Assembly: GCA_016703265.1 (NCBI GenBank)
Contig: JADJCK010000012.1
Location: forward strand, 71,717-135,716
DNA from: a bacterium
GTDB taxonomy: Bacteria > Krumholzibacteriota > Krumholzibacteriia > LZORAL124-64-63
DNA: 64,000 nt
Direction of reading: 5' to 3'
Below the pieces are notes generated by a model. It worked only from the letters and a program-made list of their open reading frames with translations, was not told where the DNA came from and did no database searches. This document shows positions 26,012-36,320 of this stretch, piece by piece. Within the stretch, counting starts at the first letter, position 1; the number at the start of each line of letters is the position of its first letter. A program made the position numbers and the translations under genes.

Positions 26012-28434
26012 ATGAGCCCGACTCCGCCCGAACGCGCCGCTGTCCCCGAGGCGCCGGCACTGCCCGCGCGCATGCCGCTGCTGCCCCTGCGCGACGTCGT
26101 CGTCTTCCCTTACATGGTCACGCCCCTGCTGGTGGGCCGCGCCGCCTCGGTCGCCGCCGTCGAGGCGGCGATGGAACGCGACAAGCGCCTGTGCGTCGCG
26201 GCGCAGCGTGAACCGGACACCGAGGAACCGGCCGGCGACGATCTCTATACCGTCGGTACCGTCATCCGTGTGCTGCAGATCATCCGCACCCCGGACGAGA
26301 CCCTGAAGATCCTCGTCGAGGGCGCCGCGCGCGTGCGCCTGGACAACGTGACGCAGGCCGACGGCTTCCTGGAGGCGGCGGTCGCCCCGATGAAGGAGGA
26401 AGTGGCCGAGGGCCCCGAGATCGAGGCGCTCAGCCGCTCCATCAAGGACCGGTTCAAGGAATACGTGCGCCTGAACAAGCGGCTGCCGGACGAAGTGTGC
26501 TGTCGGTCCTGAACCTCGACGAGATCGGGCGCATGGGCGACTCGATCAGCGCCTACATCCTCGGCAAGGTGCCGTTGAAGCAGGAATTGCTCGAGGAGCC
26601 GGCGCTGGCCAAGCGGTTGGCGCGCATCAACCAGATCCTGGCCGGTGAACTGGATATCCTTGAGATCGAGCAGCGCATCGACGGCGAGGTCCAGTCCGCC
26701 GTGCAGCGCAACCAGCGCGAGTTCTACCTGAACGAGCAGCTGCGCGCCATCCGCAAGGAGCTGGGCTACACATCCGACGAGGACTCCGAGATCGAGGACT
26801 ACTCCGCGCGCATCGAGGCCAGCGACCTGAGCCCCGAGGCGCTGGAGGTGGCGCGCCGCGAGGTGACGCGCCTCGAGCGGATGTCGGTCATGAGTCCCGA
26901 GGCGACCGTGGTGCGCAACTACCTGGACACGCTGCTGGCGCTGCCCTGGAAGAAGAAGTCGCGCGACCGCGTCGATCCCGCGCATGTGCAGGCGCGCCTG
27001 GATGCCGACCACTACGGCCTGGAGAAGGTCAAGGAGCGCATCGTCGAGTTCCTGGCTGTCTACAAGCTCACGCGGCGGCCGCAGGGCACCATTCTCTGCC
27101 TGGTCGGGCCTCCCGGCGTGGGCAAGACCAGCCTCGGCCGCAGCATCGCCGAGAGCATGGGCAAGAAGTTCGTGCGCATCAGCCTCGGCGGCGTGCGCGA
27201 CGAGTCGGAAATCCGCGGCCACCGGCGCACCTACATCGGCAGCAAGCCGGGGCGCATCATCGAGTCGCTGCGCAAGGCGGGCACGCGCAACCCGGTGTTC
27301 CTGCTCGACGAAATTGACAAAATGGGCGCCGACTTCCGGGGAGACCCGGCGGCCGCCCTGCTCGAGGTGCTGGACCCCGAACAGAATTCGACGTTCAGCG
27401 ACCACTATCTCGAGGTCGAGTTCGACCTCAGCCAGGTGATGTTCATCACCACAGCCAACAGCCTGCACTCGATCCCGCCGGCGCTCGAGGACCGCATGGA
27501 GATCATCCGCCTGCCGGGTTATCTCGAGCACGAGAAGCGGACCATCGCCGAGCGGTTCCTGGCGCCGCGACAGATGAAGCGCAACGGCGTGGGGCGCTGG
27601 CCGGGCGGCTTCAAGAACACGGCGTTCCAGGCGATCATCGACGGGTACACGCGCGAGGCAGGGGTGCGCAGCCTTGAACGCGAGATCGCGGGCATCTGCC
27701 GCAAGGTGGCGCGGCACCACGCCGAGACCGGCAAGTGGCCGGCTGCGGTGACGGCGGCCAACCTCGAAAAGTACCTGGGCATTCCCAAGTACCGTCGCCG
27801 GGTCATGGAGCGGCAGCCGGAGATCGGCGTCGTCGTCGGGCTGGCCTGGACCACGGTCGGCGGCGAGATCCTCGAGGTCGAGGTCAACTCGGTCCCCGGC
27901 GCCGGCAAGATCACCATCACGGGCAACCTCAAGGACGTGATGAAGGAGTCGGCGGAGACGGCGCTGAGCTATGCGCGCGGATTGTGCCGCGAGATGTCCG
28001 GGGAGTGGTTCAAGAAGAACCAGATCCACCTGCACGTGCCCGAGGGCGCGGTGCCGAAGGACGGTCCCAGCGCGGGCATCGCCATGGCCACGGCCATCGT
28101 CTCGCTGCTGCGGGGCGTGCCTGTGCGCGCCGACGTCGCCATGACCGGCGAGGTCACGCTGCGAGGGAAGGTGCTGCCCATCGGCGGCCTGCCCGAAAAG
28201 GCCGTGGCGGCGATCCGGGCCGGGTGCCGGCACCTGATCATTCCGAAGGAAAACGAGAAGGACTTCCAGGAACTGGCGCCGGAAATCCGGCGCGACCTGA
28301 CCGTCCACCTGGTCGAGACCATGGATGAAGTGCTGCCGCTGGCCCTGGTGGACGGCGGCAAGCGCGCGACTTCCGGGCGCAGCGCCCGAGGGCGGACGGG
28401 CCGCAAGGGCAAGTCGCCGGCGCGTCCCAACTGA
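26012..28434 (+). CDS. lon: Lon protease, frame broken by one missing base
   Basis: Lon with an N-terminal substrate domain (MPLLPLRDVVVFPYMVTPL), AAA+ domain (GPPGVGKTSLGRS, then 'FLLDEIDKMG'), and protease domain with catalytic Ser in PKDGPSAGIA and Lys in the region after 'LPIGGLPEKAVAA'. The first frame ends at ~26512 after 'NKRLPDEV'; the second continues 'LSVLNLDEIGRMGD'. A C missing after 26497 (GTG-CTG-CTG read as GTG-TGCTG) explains the break and gives ~807 residues, normal for Lon. The start is one of two ATGs at 26009/26012 behind AAGGAG. It degrades misfolded and regulatory proteins in the cytoplasm. Confidence 0.93.
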
Positions 28435-28449
28435 ACGGCGGAGGGCCCG

Positions 28450-29040
28450 GTGCACGTCGAGTTCGTGACCAGCACACCCGACCTGCGCGGCCGCCCGGAA
28501 GTGGTGCTGCCGGAGTTCGCCTTCATGGGGCGTTCCAATTGCGGCAAGTCCTCGTTGATCAATCACTTCCTGAATCGGCGCGACCTGGCCCGCACCAGCG
28601 GCAAGCCGGGCAAGACCCGGCTGCTCAACTACTTCATCGTGGATGGGCGCTACTACCTGGTCGACCTGCCGGGCTACGGCTTCGCCAAGGTAAGCCGTTC
28701 CCAGCGCGAGGTCTGGCGGCGCCTGTTCCAGACCTACCTGGCCGCCGATGACCGGCCCATGGCCGTCTTCCAGCTGCTGGACGTCCGCCATCGCCCGACC
28801 GCCGACGACCAGGAGGTCGCCGGCTGGATCCGCGAGGCGGGCCACCCCTGCGCCATTGCCGCCACCAAGATCGACAAGCTGGGGGCCACGAAGCTGGCGG
28901 GCCGCTACCGGGAGCTGATCGAGGTCCTGGGATCGGCCCCGGACACGCCGTTCATCCCCACTTCGGCCGAAAAGGGGAAGGGGCGCGACGAAATGCTGGC
29001 CTGGGTCGAGGCCCTCCTGGCGGCAAACGTCGAGCCCTGA
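28450..29040 (+). CDS. engB: Ribosome biogenesis GTPase EngB (YihA/YsxC)
   Basis: A 196-residue GTPase with G1 GRSNCGKSS (27-35), G3 DLPGYG, G4 TKID and G5 TSAEKG. The 'PGKTRLLNYFIV' switch region identifies the EngB/YsxC family, which acts in large-subunit assembly. GTG start at 28450 with GGAGG upstream, 15 bases after lon; the lon-engB order is common in bacteria. Confidence 0.93.
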   Translation: MHVEFVTSTPDLRGRPEVVLPEFAFMGRSNCGKSSLINHFLNRRDLARTSGKPGKTRLLNYFIVDGRYYLVDLPGYGFAKVSRSQREVWRRLFQTYLAADDRPMAVFQLLDVRHRPTADDQEVAGWIREAGHPCAIAATKIDKLGATKLAGRYRELIEVLGSAPDTPFIPTSAEKGKGRDEMLAWVEALLAANVEP

Positions 29041-29042
29041 AT

Positions 29043-29072
29043 TTGACGATGGCATTTCGCGGGCGGTATAAT
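29043..29072 (+). promoter_or_regulatory. Strong sigma-70-like promoter
   Basis: TTGACG (29043-29048), 18-base spacer and a perfect TATAAT (29067-29072), directly after engB and ~70 bases before the start of the secreted CxxCH protein. It is among the best promoter matches in the window. Confidence 0.75.
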
Positions 29073-29140
29073 GGGTGCGGCGGGGCGCCGTGCGGCGGCC
29101 CGCTTTCCGGGTGGAACCATCATCGCGGATGGTGAGGTGC

Positions 29141-29569
29141 ATGCGACCGAGGACACAGTCCGGAGGACTGGCGGCGACCGCCCTGGCGGTTGTCCTGGTC
29201 GCGGCGTGCGCCGGTGGCGCCCGGGCCACCAACCTCGACATGTCGCGCCTGCCCGTGATCACGCCCAACCTGTGCCTCGCCTGCCACACCACCGGGGCCC
29301 CGACGGCCGGCAGTGCCGCCCTGAACGTGTTCGGGAGCGACTTTCGGGCCAACGGACGCGTCTGGGATTCGAACCTGGCGATGCTTGATTCCGACGGCGA
29401 CGGCTGCCTCAACGGCGTCGAGGTCGGCGACAGTGACGGTGACGGGTCTGCGGACGGGAATGTCACCTCACAGGCCGGCAACCCCGGCGTAGCCGACGAG
29501 TGCGGCTCCGGTCCCCTGGTCGACGAGCGACTCTGGGGTACCTTGAAGGCGATGTTTGACGGCAATTGA
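29141..29569 (+). CDS. Exported CxxCH protein with acidic calcium-type repeats
   Basis: A ~142-residue exported protein. A hydrophobic signal (ATALAVVLVAACAGGARA) could be cut by signal peptidase I after ARA or lipidated at the Cys in VAAC. The mature part has one CLACH motif, then 'LNVFGSDFRANGRVWDSNLAMLDSDGDGCLNG' and further DSDGDG repeats. This order matches small secreted proteins with a temptin-like/TSP3 pattern: Cys motif, LNxFGxDF, then DSDGDG calcium loops. CxxCH could bind one c-type haem, but no other cytochrome features are evident, and the Cys may instead pair. The start is uncertain: 29141 has GAGGTG very close by; 29129 is the alternative. Driven by the strong promoter upstream. 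Confidence 0.7.
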   Translation: MRPRTQSGGLAATALAVVLVAACAGGARATNLDMSRLPVITPNLCLACHTTGAPTAGSAALNVFGSDFRANGRVWDSNLAMLDSDGDGCLNGVEVGDSDGDGSADGNVTSQAGNPGVADECGSGPLVDERLWGTLKAMFDGN

Positions 29570-29632
29570 CCGATCGGCGATGATGCGGTCAGGTACCGCT
29601 CGACATCCGGTGTGATGATCGGGCGTTTTTTT
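29570..29632 (+). terminator. Possible terminator ahead of purA
   Basis: An outer stem CCGATC (29570-29575) with GATCGG (29617-29622) encloses an inner GCGGT/ACCGC hairpin (29585-29599), and is followed by GCG and seven Ts (29626-29632). The arrangement fits a branched terminator for the CxxCH gene. Confidence 0.45.
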
Positions 29633-29664
29633 GGGCCCCGGGGGCCCGCAACGGGGAGTCGGCC

Positions 29665-30959
<1,295 letters not shown>

Positions 30960-30983
30960 GCCCGGGCGCTTCGCGGGGCTGTT

Positions 30984-31012
30984 TTGACTCCGGGCGGCAG
31001 GACTCCCATATT
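30984..31012 (+). promoter_or_regulatory. Promoter of tRNA-Lys
   Basis: TTGACT (30984-30989), 17-base spacer, CATATT (31007-31012), ending 18 bases before the tRNA. Same architecture as the tRNA-Leu promoter. Confidence 0.65.
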
Positions 31013-31030
31013 GACCGGCCACCTCAGCGT

Positions 31031-31106
31031 GGGCCGCTAGCTCATCAGGTAGAGCACCTCCCTTTTAAGGAGGTTGTACCGGGTTCGAGTCCCGGGCGGC
31101 CCACCA
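31031..31106 (+). tRNA. tRNA-Lys (anticodon TTT)
   Basis: A 76-base tRNA with acceptor stem GGGCCGC/GCGGCCC, A discriminator and encoded CCA. The anticodon stem CCTCC/GGAGG encloses loop CTTTTAA, giving anticodon TTT. The T-arm is CCGGG-TTCGAGT-CCCGG. It has its own promoter and terminator. Confidence 0.96.
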
Positions 31107-31112
31107 CAATCA

Positions 31113-31141
31113 CGCCGGAACCCGGTTCCGGCGTTTTTTTT
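31113..31141 (+). terminator. Terminator of tRNA-Lys
   Basis: A perfect nine-base stem CGCCGGAAC/GTTCCGGCG, loop CCG, followed by eight Ts: a textbook rho-independent terminator seven bases after the tRNA CCA. Confidence 0.92.
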
Positions 31142-31183
31142 GTCATTACATACTTGGGAGAGCATTTATTTCGCTCCCGGGGC

Positions 31184-31211
31184 TCAAGTTCCGATTGGGA
31201 CATGCCGATAG
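31184..31211 (+). promoter_or_regulatory. Candidate sigma-28 (FliA/SigD)-like promoter
   Basis: TCAAGTTC (31184-31191), 12-base spacer, GCCGATAG (31204-31211), compared with the flagellar sigma consensus TAAAGTTT-N11-GCCGATAA. The -10 matches at seven of eight positions. It lies 75 bases before the small Pro/Ala-rich gene. Inference only; the window contains no flagellar gene. Confidence 0.35.
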
Positions 31212-31286
31212 CGTGGTATCCGGCGGAATCCGCCCGTGCCGCGACCACGGCCGGCGGCCCCCGCACAGCCCACAGGGACGGCCACC

Positions 31287-31676
31287 ATGAGCCTGCACAT
31301 CCCGGGCGCACTGCCCACTGCCGCGCCGGCACCCATCCGGCAGGAAGCCCCACACCCGCGACCCGACCTGGAGCCGACGGCGGCCCCGGCGGTGCCGGCG
31401 CCCCGTGCACCGGTCGGTGACTCGTCGACCGACCAGTGGCTGCCGCAGGCGGCAGCGCCCGAGTCGCCGACCTATGCGGACCCGACGGCGGTCCAGCCCA
31501 ACAACCTCGCGGCCTCTCCGATGCTGCCCCAGGGCGCACCGACGGGCGCCGGCCCGGCGGACCTTGCGAAGGTCGCCGCCGAGCGGGTGCGCCAGGACGC
31601 CCTGGCGTCGCCGCCCCAGGCGGCGCGGGTCCACGCCAGCCTGGTCCCTGGCACGGTCCTCAACCTCCTGGCGTAG
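31287..31676 (+). CDS. Small Pro/Ala-rich protein of unknown function
   Basis: A 129-residue protein, mostly low-complexity Pro/Ala with a short helical end ('LAKVAAERVRQDAL' and 'RVHASLVPGTVLNLLA'). The helical end faintly recalls small putative motility proteins (YjfB-like) that end in Leu-rich amphipathic helices, but I do not claim membership. The ATG at 31287 has GGGACGG upstream. A flagellar-type promoter candidate lies 75 bases before the start. No signal peptide and no Cys. Coding status rests on open frame, start context and base use; moderately sure it is real. Confidence 0.5.
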   Translation: MSLHIPGALPTAAPAPIRQEAPHPRPDLEPTAAPAVPAPRAPVGDSSTDQWLPQAAAPESPTYADPTAVQPNNLAASPMLPQGAPTGAGPADLAKVAAERVRQDALASPPQAARVHASLVPGTVLNLLA

Positions 31677-31696
31677 GCCTGCCGTCGTGTGCAGTT

Positions 31697-31729
31697 GAAA
31701 AAGCGCCGGGCCCTTCCGGGCCCGGCGCT
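31697..31729 (-). terminator. Terminator of the exported M3 peptidase gene
   Basis: On the minus strand a perfect 12-base stem AGCGCCGGGCCC/GGGCCCGGCGCT with a GGAA tetraloop is followed by TTTTTC. It lies 26 bases after the peptidase stop, between convergent genes, and may serve both. Confidence 0.85.
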
Positions 31730-31754
31730 GGCATTTCACATCGCGGGATCGCGA

Positions 31755-33686
31755 CTACTTCTTGCCGTACTTCTGCGTCCAGAGACGATCGAACTCGTCC
31801 ACCGTCCGTTCGAACATGTCCATTGCCGCGACGATCGGCGCCGGGGTCTCGAGGTCGACGCCCGCGTTCCGCAGGATATCGATCGGCGGCGCGCTCGAAC
31901 CGGCCTTCAGCATGTTGTCGATGTAGCGCTGCGCCGGCTTGTCGCCGCGGGCGCTGATCTCGTCAGCCAGGGCCAGGCCGCTGGTCAGGCCCGTGGCATA
32001 GGTGAAGACGTAGAAGTTGTAGTAGAAGTGGGGGATGAACATCCACTCGCACTGGTCGTCCTTGCCCAACTCGTAGTTGGGGCCGTAGTACTCCTTGATC
32101 ATGTCGCCGTAGGTCGTATTGAGATACTCGGCGGTCAGCGGGTTGCCCTTCTCGGCGTGCTCGTGGAAGCGCAGTTCGAAGTCGGCGAACAGCGTCTGGC
32201 GGAAGATCGTCTGCCGGATCGACTCCAGGCGCTGGTTGAGCAGCATCAGCTTGACGTCGACATCGTCTGCTTCGGCCAACAGGTGGTTGGTCAGCAGCGC
32301 CTCGTTGCAGGTCGAGGCAACCTCGGCCAGGAACGTGGTGTAGCCGGCGTACACGGGCGGCTGGTGACGGCTCGAGAAGACCGAGTGCAGGGCGTGGCCC
32401 ATCTCGTGCGCCGTCGTGCTGACGGCGTCCAGCGAGTTGTCGAAGTTGTGCAGCACGTACGGATGGATGTCCTTCGCAAGGACGCCGTTGCTGTAGGCGC
32501 CGCTGCGCTTGTCCTCGTTCGGGTAGACGTCGATCCAGCCGTTCTTCGGATCCATGCCCTCGGCCAGCAGGGTGGTGTACTCCTTGCCCAGCGGCTTGAG
32601 GCCCTCGACGATGATCTTGCGCGCCTCATCGTAGGTGTACTCGGGCTCGACGCCCTCGATCATCGCATTGTACAGGTTGGGGAAGGTGAGCGGCCCCGGC
32701 GTGCCCAGCACCTTGCGGCGCAGGTCCACGTACTTGTGCATGGTGCGCGGCAGGCTCTCGCGGACCGTGGAGATGAGCATGCGGTACGCATTGGGGCTGA
32801 TGTTGTCGGGTGACAGCGCGGCGTCGAGGCAGGTCTCGTAGTTCCGCGCGTCCTTGGTCATGATGTGCGACTTCACGGCCCCGTCCAGCAGCACGGAGAA
32901 CGTGTTCTCGTAACCGCGCAGCGTGCCGAAGAAGGCGTCGCGCGCCTGGCCGCGCACCGTCTCGTCCTCGCTCGAGCGCAGGGCCGACCATCCGCTGACC
33001 GTCACCGGGATCTTCTCGCCCTTGGCATTGGTGATGTCCGGGAACTTCATGTCGACGCCCAGCAGCGACTCGTGCGCATCGCCCGGCGTGGAGCGCATGT
33101 TGCCGGTCAGCGCCATGAGGCGCTCCTCGGGGCTGCTCAACGTGTTGGCCTTCTGCCTCCACAGTTCCTCGAAGTAGTAGTCGTAGACGGCCAGTTCCTT
33201 GTCCTCGGCCATGAAGTTGCGGATGACCGCAGGGTCGATCTCGAGCAGTTCCGGCTGCATCCACGACGTGGCCTCGCCGAACGCCGGCATGATCGCTGCG
33301 ACCCGGCCCTGCATCTGGCGGCTGTGGGCATCGCCCTGGTTCACGTCGTACAGCACCTGGGCGTACACATACAGCTTGTACAGGCGCTTCATCGTCTCGA
33401 AGGTGGCGTTCTGGGCGTCGAGCATCGTCGCTGCCGATTCGCCCAACCGGCCCTTGAACGCCTCGAGCTTGGGGATGTCGGCGCCGATGGCGGCCATCTC
33501 GGCCTCCCAGGCGGCCTCGTCCGCGAAAATGTGCGCGGCGTTCCACTGCGAGGACTTGGGGATGTCGGCGCGCGGCGCCGAGGGGTCGGGCTTGTACTGG
33601 GCCAGGGCCCCGGTGGCGGCCAGGCAGGCGGCCAGGACGAGGACGAGGGCAGCGCCGGCCAACCGGCGGCTTGACGGATGCGACAT
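31755..33686 (-). CDS. pepF: Exported M3-family (oligoendopeptidase F) metallopeptidase
   Basis: A 643-residue M3B peptidase with the zinc motif HEMGH (427-431) and third ligand Glu455 in FLAEVASTCNE. The family also shows 'AYSNGVLAKDIHPYVLHNFDNSLDAVSTTAHE' immediately before. Unlike the usual cytoplasmic PepF, it starts with a signal peptide (SRRLAGAALVLVLAACLAATGALA), which could be cut at ALA-Q or lipidated at the Cys in LAAC. It would cleave oligopeptides in the periplasm or at the membrane. It follows a propeller lipoprotein gene on the same strand at a ~110-base gap that includes a hairpin. Confidence 0.9.
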   Translation of the reverse strand: MSHPSSRRLAGAALVLVLAACLAATGALAQYKPDPSAPRADIPKSSQWNAAHIFADEAAWEAEMAAIGADIPKLEAFKGRLGESAATMLDAQNATFETMKRLYKLYVYAQVLYDVNQGDAHSRQMQGRVAAIMPAFGEATSWMQPELLEIDPAVIRNFMAEDKELAVYDYYFEELWRQKANTLSSPEERLMALTGNMRSTPGDAHESLLGVDMKFPDITNAKGEKIPVTVSGWSALRSSEDETVRGQARDAFFGTLRGYENTFSVLLDGAVKSHIMTKDARNYETCLDAALSPDNISPNAYRMLISTVRESLPRTMHKYVDLRRKVLGTPGPLTFPNLYNAMIEGVEPEYTYDEARKIIVEGLKPLGKEYTTLLAEGMDPKNGWIDVYPNEDKRSGAYSNGVLAKDIHPYVLHNFDNSLDAVSTTAHEMGHALHSVFSSRHQPPVYAGYTTFLAEVASTCNEALLTNHLLAEADDVDVKLMLLNQRLESIRQTIFRQTLFADFELRFHEHAEKGNPLTAEYLNTTYGDMIKEYYGPNYELGKDDQCEWMFIPHFYYNFYVFTYATGLTSGLALADEISARGDKPAQRYIDNMLKAGSSAPPIDILRNAGVDLETPAPIVAAMDMFERTVDEFDRLWTQKYGKK

Positions 33687-33758
33687 GGGAAAACCTCCAG
33701 GATCGTCAGCGAGGGACCATTGCAGCGCCGCAGGGGCCGGCGGGGTCGGGGAGAAGAA

Positions 33759-33786
33759 CGGCGGGGCGGCAGTGGCCGCCCCGCCG
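33759..33786 (-). terminator. Strong hairpin after the propeller lipoprotein gene
   Basis: A perfect 12-base stem CGGCGGGGCGGC/GCCGCCCCGCCG with loop AGTG (CACT on the minus strand), followed on the minus strand by TTCTTCTCC. It likely separates the lipoprotein and peptidase transcripts. Confidence 0.65.
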
Positions 33787-33795
33787 CGGGGAGCC

Positions 33796-35031
33796 TCAGT
33801 TCAGCGGGCGACCGAGGTGGTCGGTCATGCCCAGCGACCCGCCGGACTTGGCGGGGAAGTCAACGGTCGTCGTGGTCACGGTGCAGTCGTCCGTGCCCTG
33901 GTCGTGGACGGCATGGAAGATGGTCTCTTCACGGTAACCGACGAACCAGAGGTCGCCGGGGCCCGAACCCCAGATGCCGGTCAGCCGGTCGATGCCATCG
34001 TACAGGACAACGCGACGACCGGTCTCGGTGCTGAAGTCGTAGTCCGCGGTCTGGAAAACCAGTTGTCCCTCGTCGGTGACGAGGTACACGTTGTCGGTCG
34101 CATCGACCCACAGGTCGTTGATGCCGGCGCCGGGATTGTCCGTGAGTTCGGGATAGAACTTCGACCAGACATTCTTGCCGTCGTCGTCGCGGGTCAGGCG
34201 GAACAGCCAGCCCTCGGAAGTGCCGAGGTAGTTGCGGCTCAGGATGGCCGGATCCGAAGTCGTGGCGAGCACCCATTCGTGGGGCACGATCTGCTCGCCG
34301 CTGAGCGGGCGCAAAACCCACTCGCCGTTCAGCGCGGCGTCGGTGTTGGTGGCCAGGACCATGCCCCGCGTACCGAGGATGCCCGTGCGCGGACCGACGT
34401 AGTTGGGGTCGATGTAGGCGCCGCCCAGGAAGTAGTGGTTGACCGTCACCAGGGAAGCGAGGTCCTCAGCCACGAGGAGCGTGTCCACGGGCACGCCCAC
34501 TTCGTTCAGCTGGAACATGCTTCCCGCCACGGTGGACCAGGTCGAGCCCGACAGGCGGCAGATGGTGCCGTCCTGACCGACGGCGTGCACGACACCGTTG
34601 AGGGCGCCGATGCCGTAGAGGTTCTTGCTGGTCCCGCTGGTCATGCCCGACCAGGTGCCGCCGGTGTTGCGCCAGATGTGGCCCTTGTGCCCGACGGCGT
34701 AGAGCGTGCTGCCGCCATCCTCTTTCCAGATGCGCACCACGGGATCGCGGGTACTCATGTCGACGGCGGACCAGGCGGTCCCGTTCCAGTGGAACATCGC
34801 GCCCTTGGCGCCGCACTCGTAGACGTTGTTGGCGGCCGTGCCCTGCACATCGAAGAGCCAATCCTGCGCTTCGGGCGTGGGTGCGGGCGTGAACGGCGGA
34901 TCGGAGGCGTCGTCGGAACAGGCGTTGAGCAGGAACATGGCGGCCAGCAGGCACAAGGCAAGGCGAGCGACCCGGGCCGATGTACGGACCGGACCCCTGG
35001 CGCCCGCGAGGGGGGAACCGAAACTGTTCAT
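33796..35031 (-). CDS. Beta-propeller lipoprotein
   Basis: A ~411-residue lipoprotein. The signal (VARLALCLLAAMFLLNAC) ends in lipobox LNAC, followed by an acidic linker. The body consists of repeated 'Y-A-V-G-x-x-G-x-I/H-x-x-x-x-G-x-x-W' blades such as 'LYAVGHKGHIWRNTGGTW' and 'VHAVGQDGTICRLSGSTW', typical of seven-bladed kelch/YCF48-like propellers. The start at 35031 has GAGGAAG eight bases upstream. Function unknown; an envelope sensor or binding protein is inferred. A weak promoter (TGGACT-N17-TAATAT) lies ~140 bases upstream on this strand. Confidence 0.75.
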   Translation of the reverse strand: MNSFGSPLAGARGPVRTSARVARLALCLLAAMFLLNACSDDASDPPFTPAPTPEAQDWLFDVQGTAANNVYECGAKGAMFHWNGTAWSAVDMSTRDPVVRIWKEDGGSTLYAVGHKGHIWRNTGGTWSGMTSGTSKNLYGIGALNGVVHAVGQDGTICRLSGSTWSTVAGSMFQLNEVGVPVDTLLVAEDLASLVTVNHYFLGGAYIDPNYVGPRTGILGTRGMVLATNTDAALNGEWVLRPLSGEQIVPHEWVLATTSDPAILSRNYLGTSEGWLFRLTRDDDGKNVWSKFYPELTDNPGAGINDLWVDATDNVYLVTDEGQLVFQTADYDFSTETGRRVVLYDGIDRLTGIWGSGPGDLWFVGYREETIFHAVHDQGTDDCTVTTTTVDFPAKSGGSLGMTDHLGRPLN

Positions 35032-35172
35032 TCCTTGGTCTTCCTCACGTTCAACTGGTGGGGAGAACGGAACGGCCGGCCGCCGCGTCCCCGGTGCCGT
35101 CTCGGCAGTGCCCTTGCGGCGTGGGGATCGCCATGCCCGCCACGTGGCCGTGGCCGTCATGCCAACTGGTGA

Positions 35173-35201
35173 ATATTACGTGTCCGGCCCCGGAAAGTCC
35201 A
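35173..35201 (-). promoter_or_regulatory. Weak promoter candidate of the propeller lipoprotein gene
   Basis: On the minus strand TGGACT (35201-35196), 17-base spacer, TAATAT (35178-35173), in the gap shared with the divergent nadA gene. Each box matches consensus at four of six positions. Confidence 0.3.
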
Positions 35202-35322
35202 CACCCAACCCCTCTTGCGGCCGGACCGGGCTGGACCACGGCCTTGCCGAAAGGCCCTGTCGGGGCAAGATTGGCGGGGTGTCCCGGGTCCAACCGGCCC
35301 GGGCCGGCAAGGAGCCCGCGTG

Positions 35323-36279
<957 letters not shown>

Positions 36280-36320
36280 GCGGAGCGCAGCCCGTGCGGG
36301 CCGTGCCAGGTAGGGAAACC

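Noticed and set aside
29570..29664. Riboswitch ahead of purA
   Set aside because: I see no purine-riboswitch core; the stems and T-run fit a terminator better.
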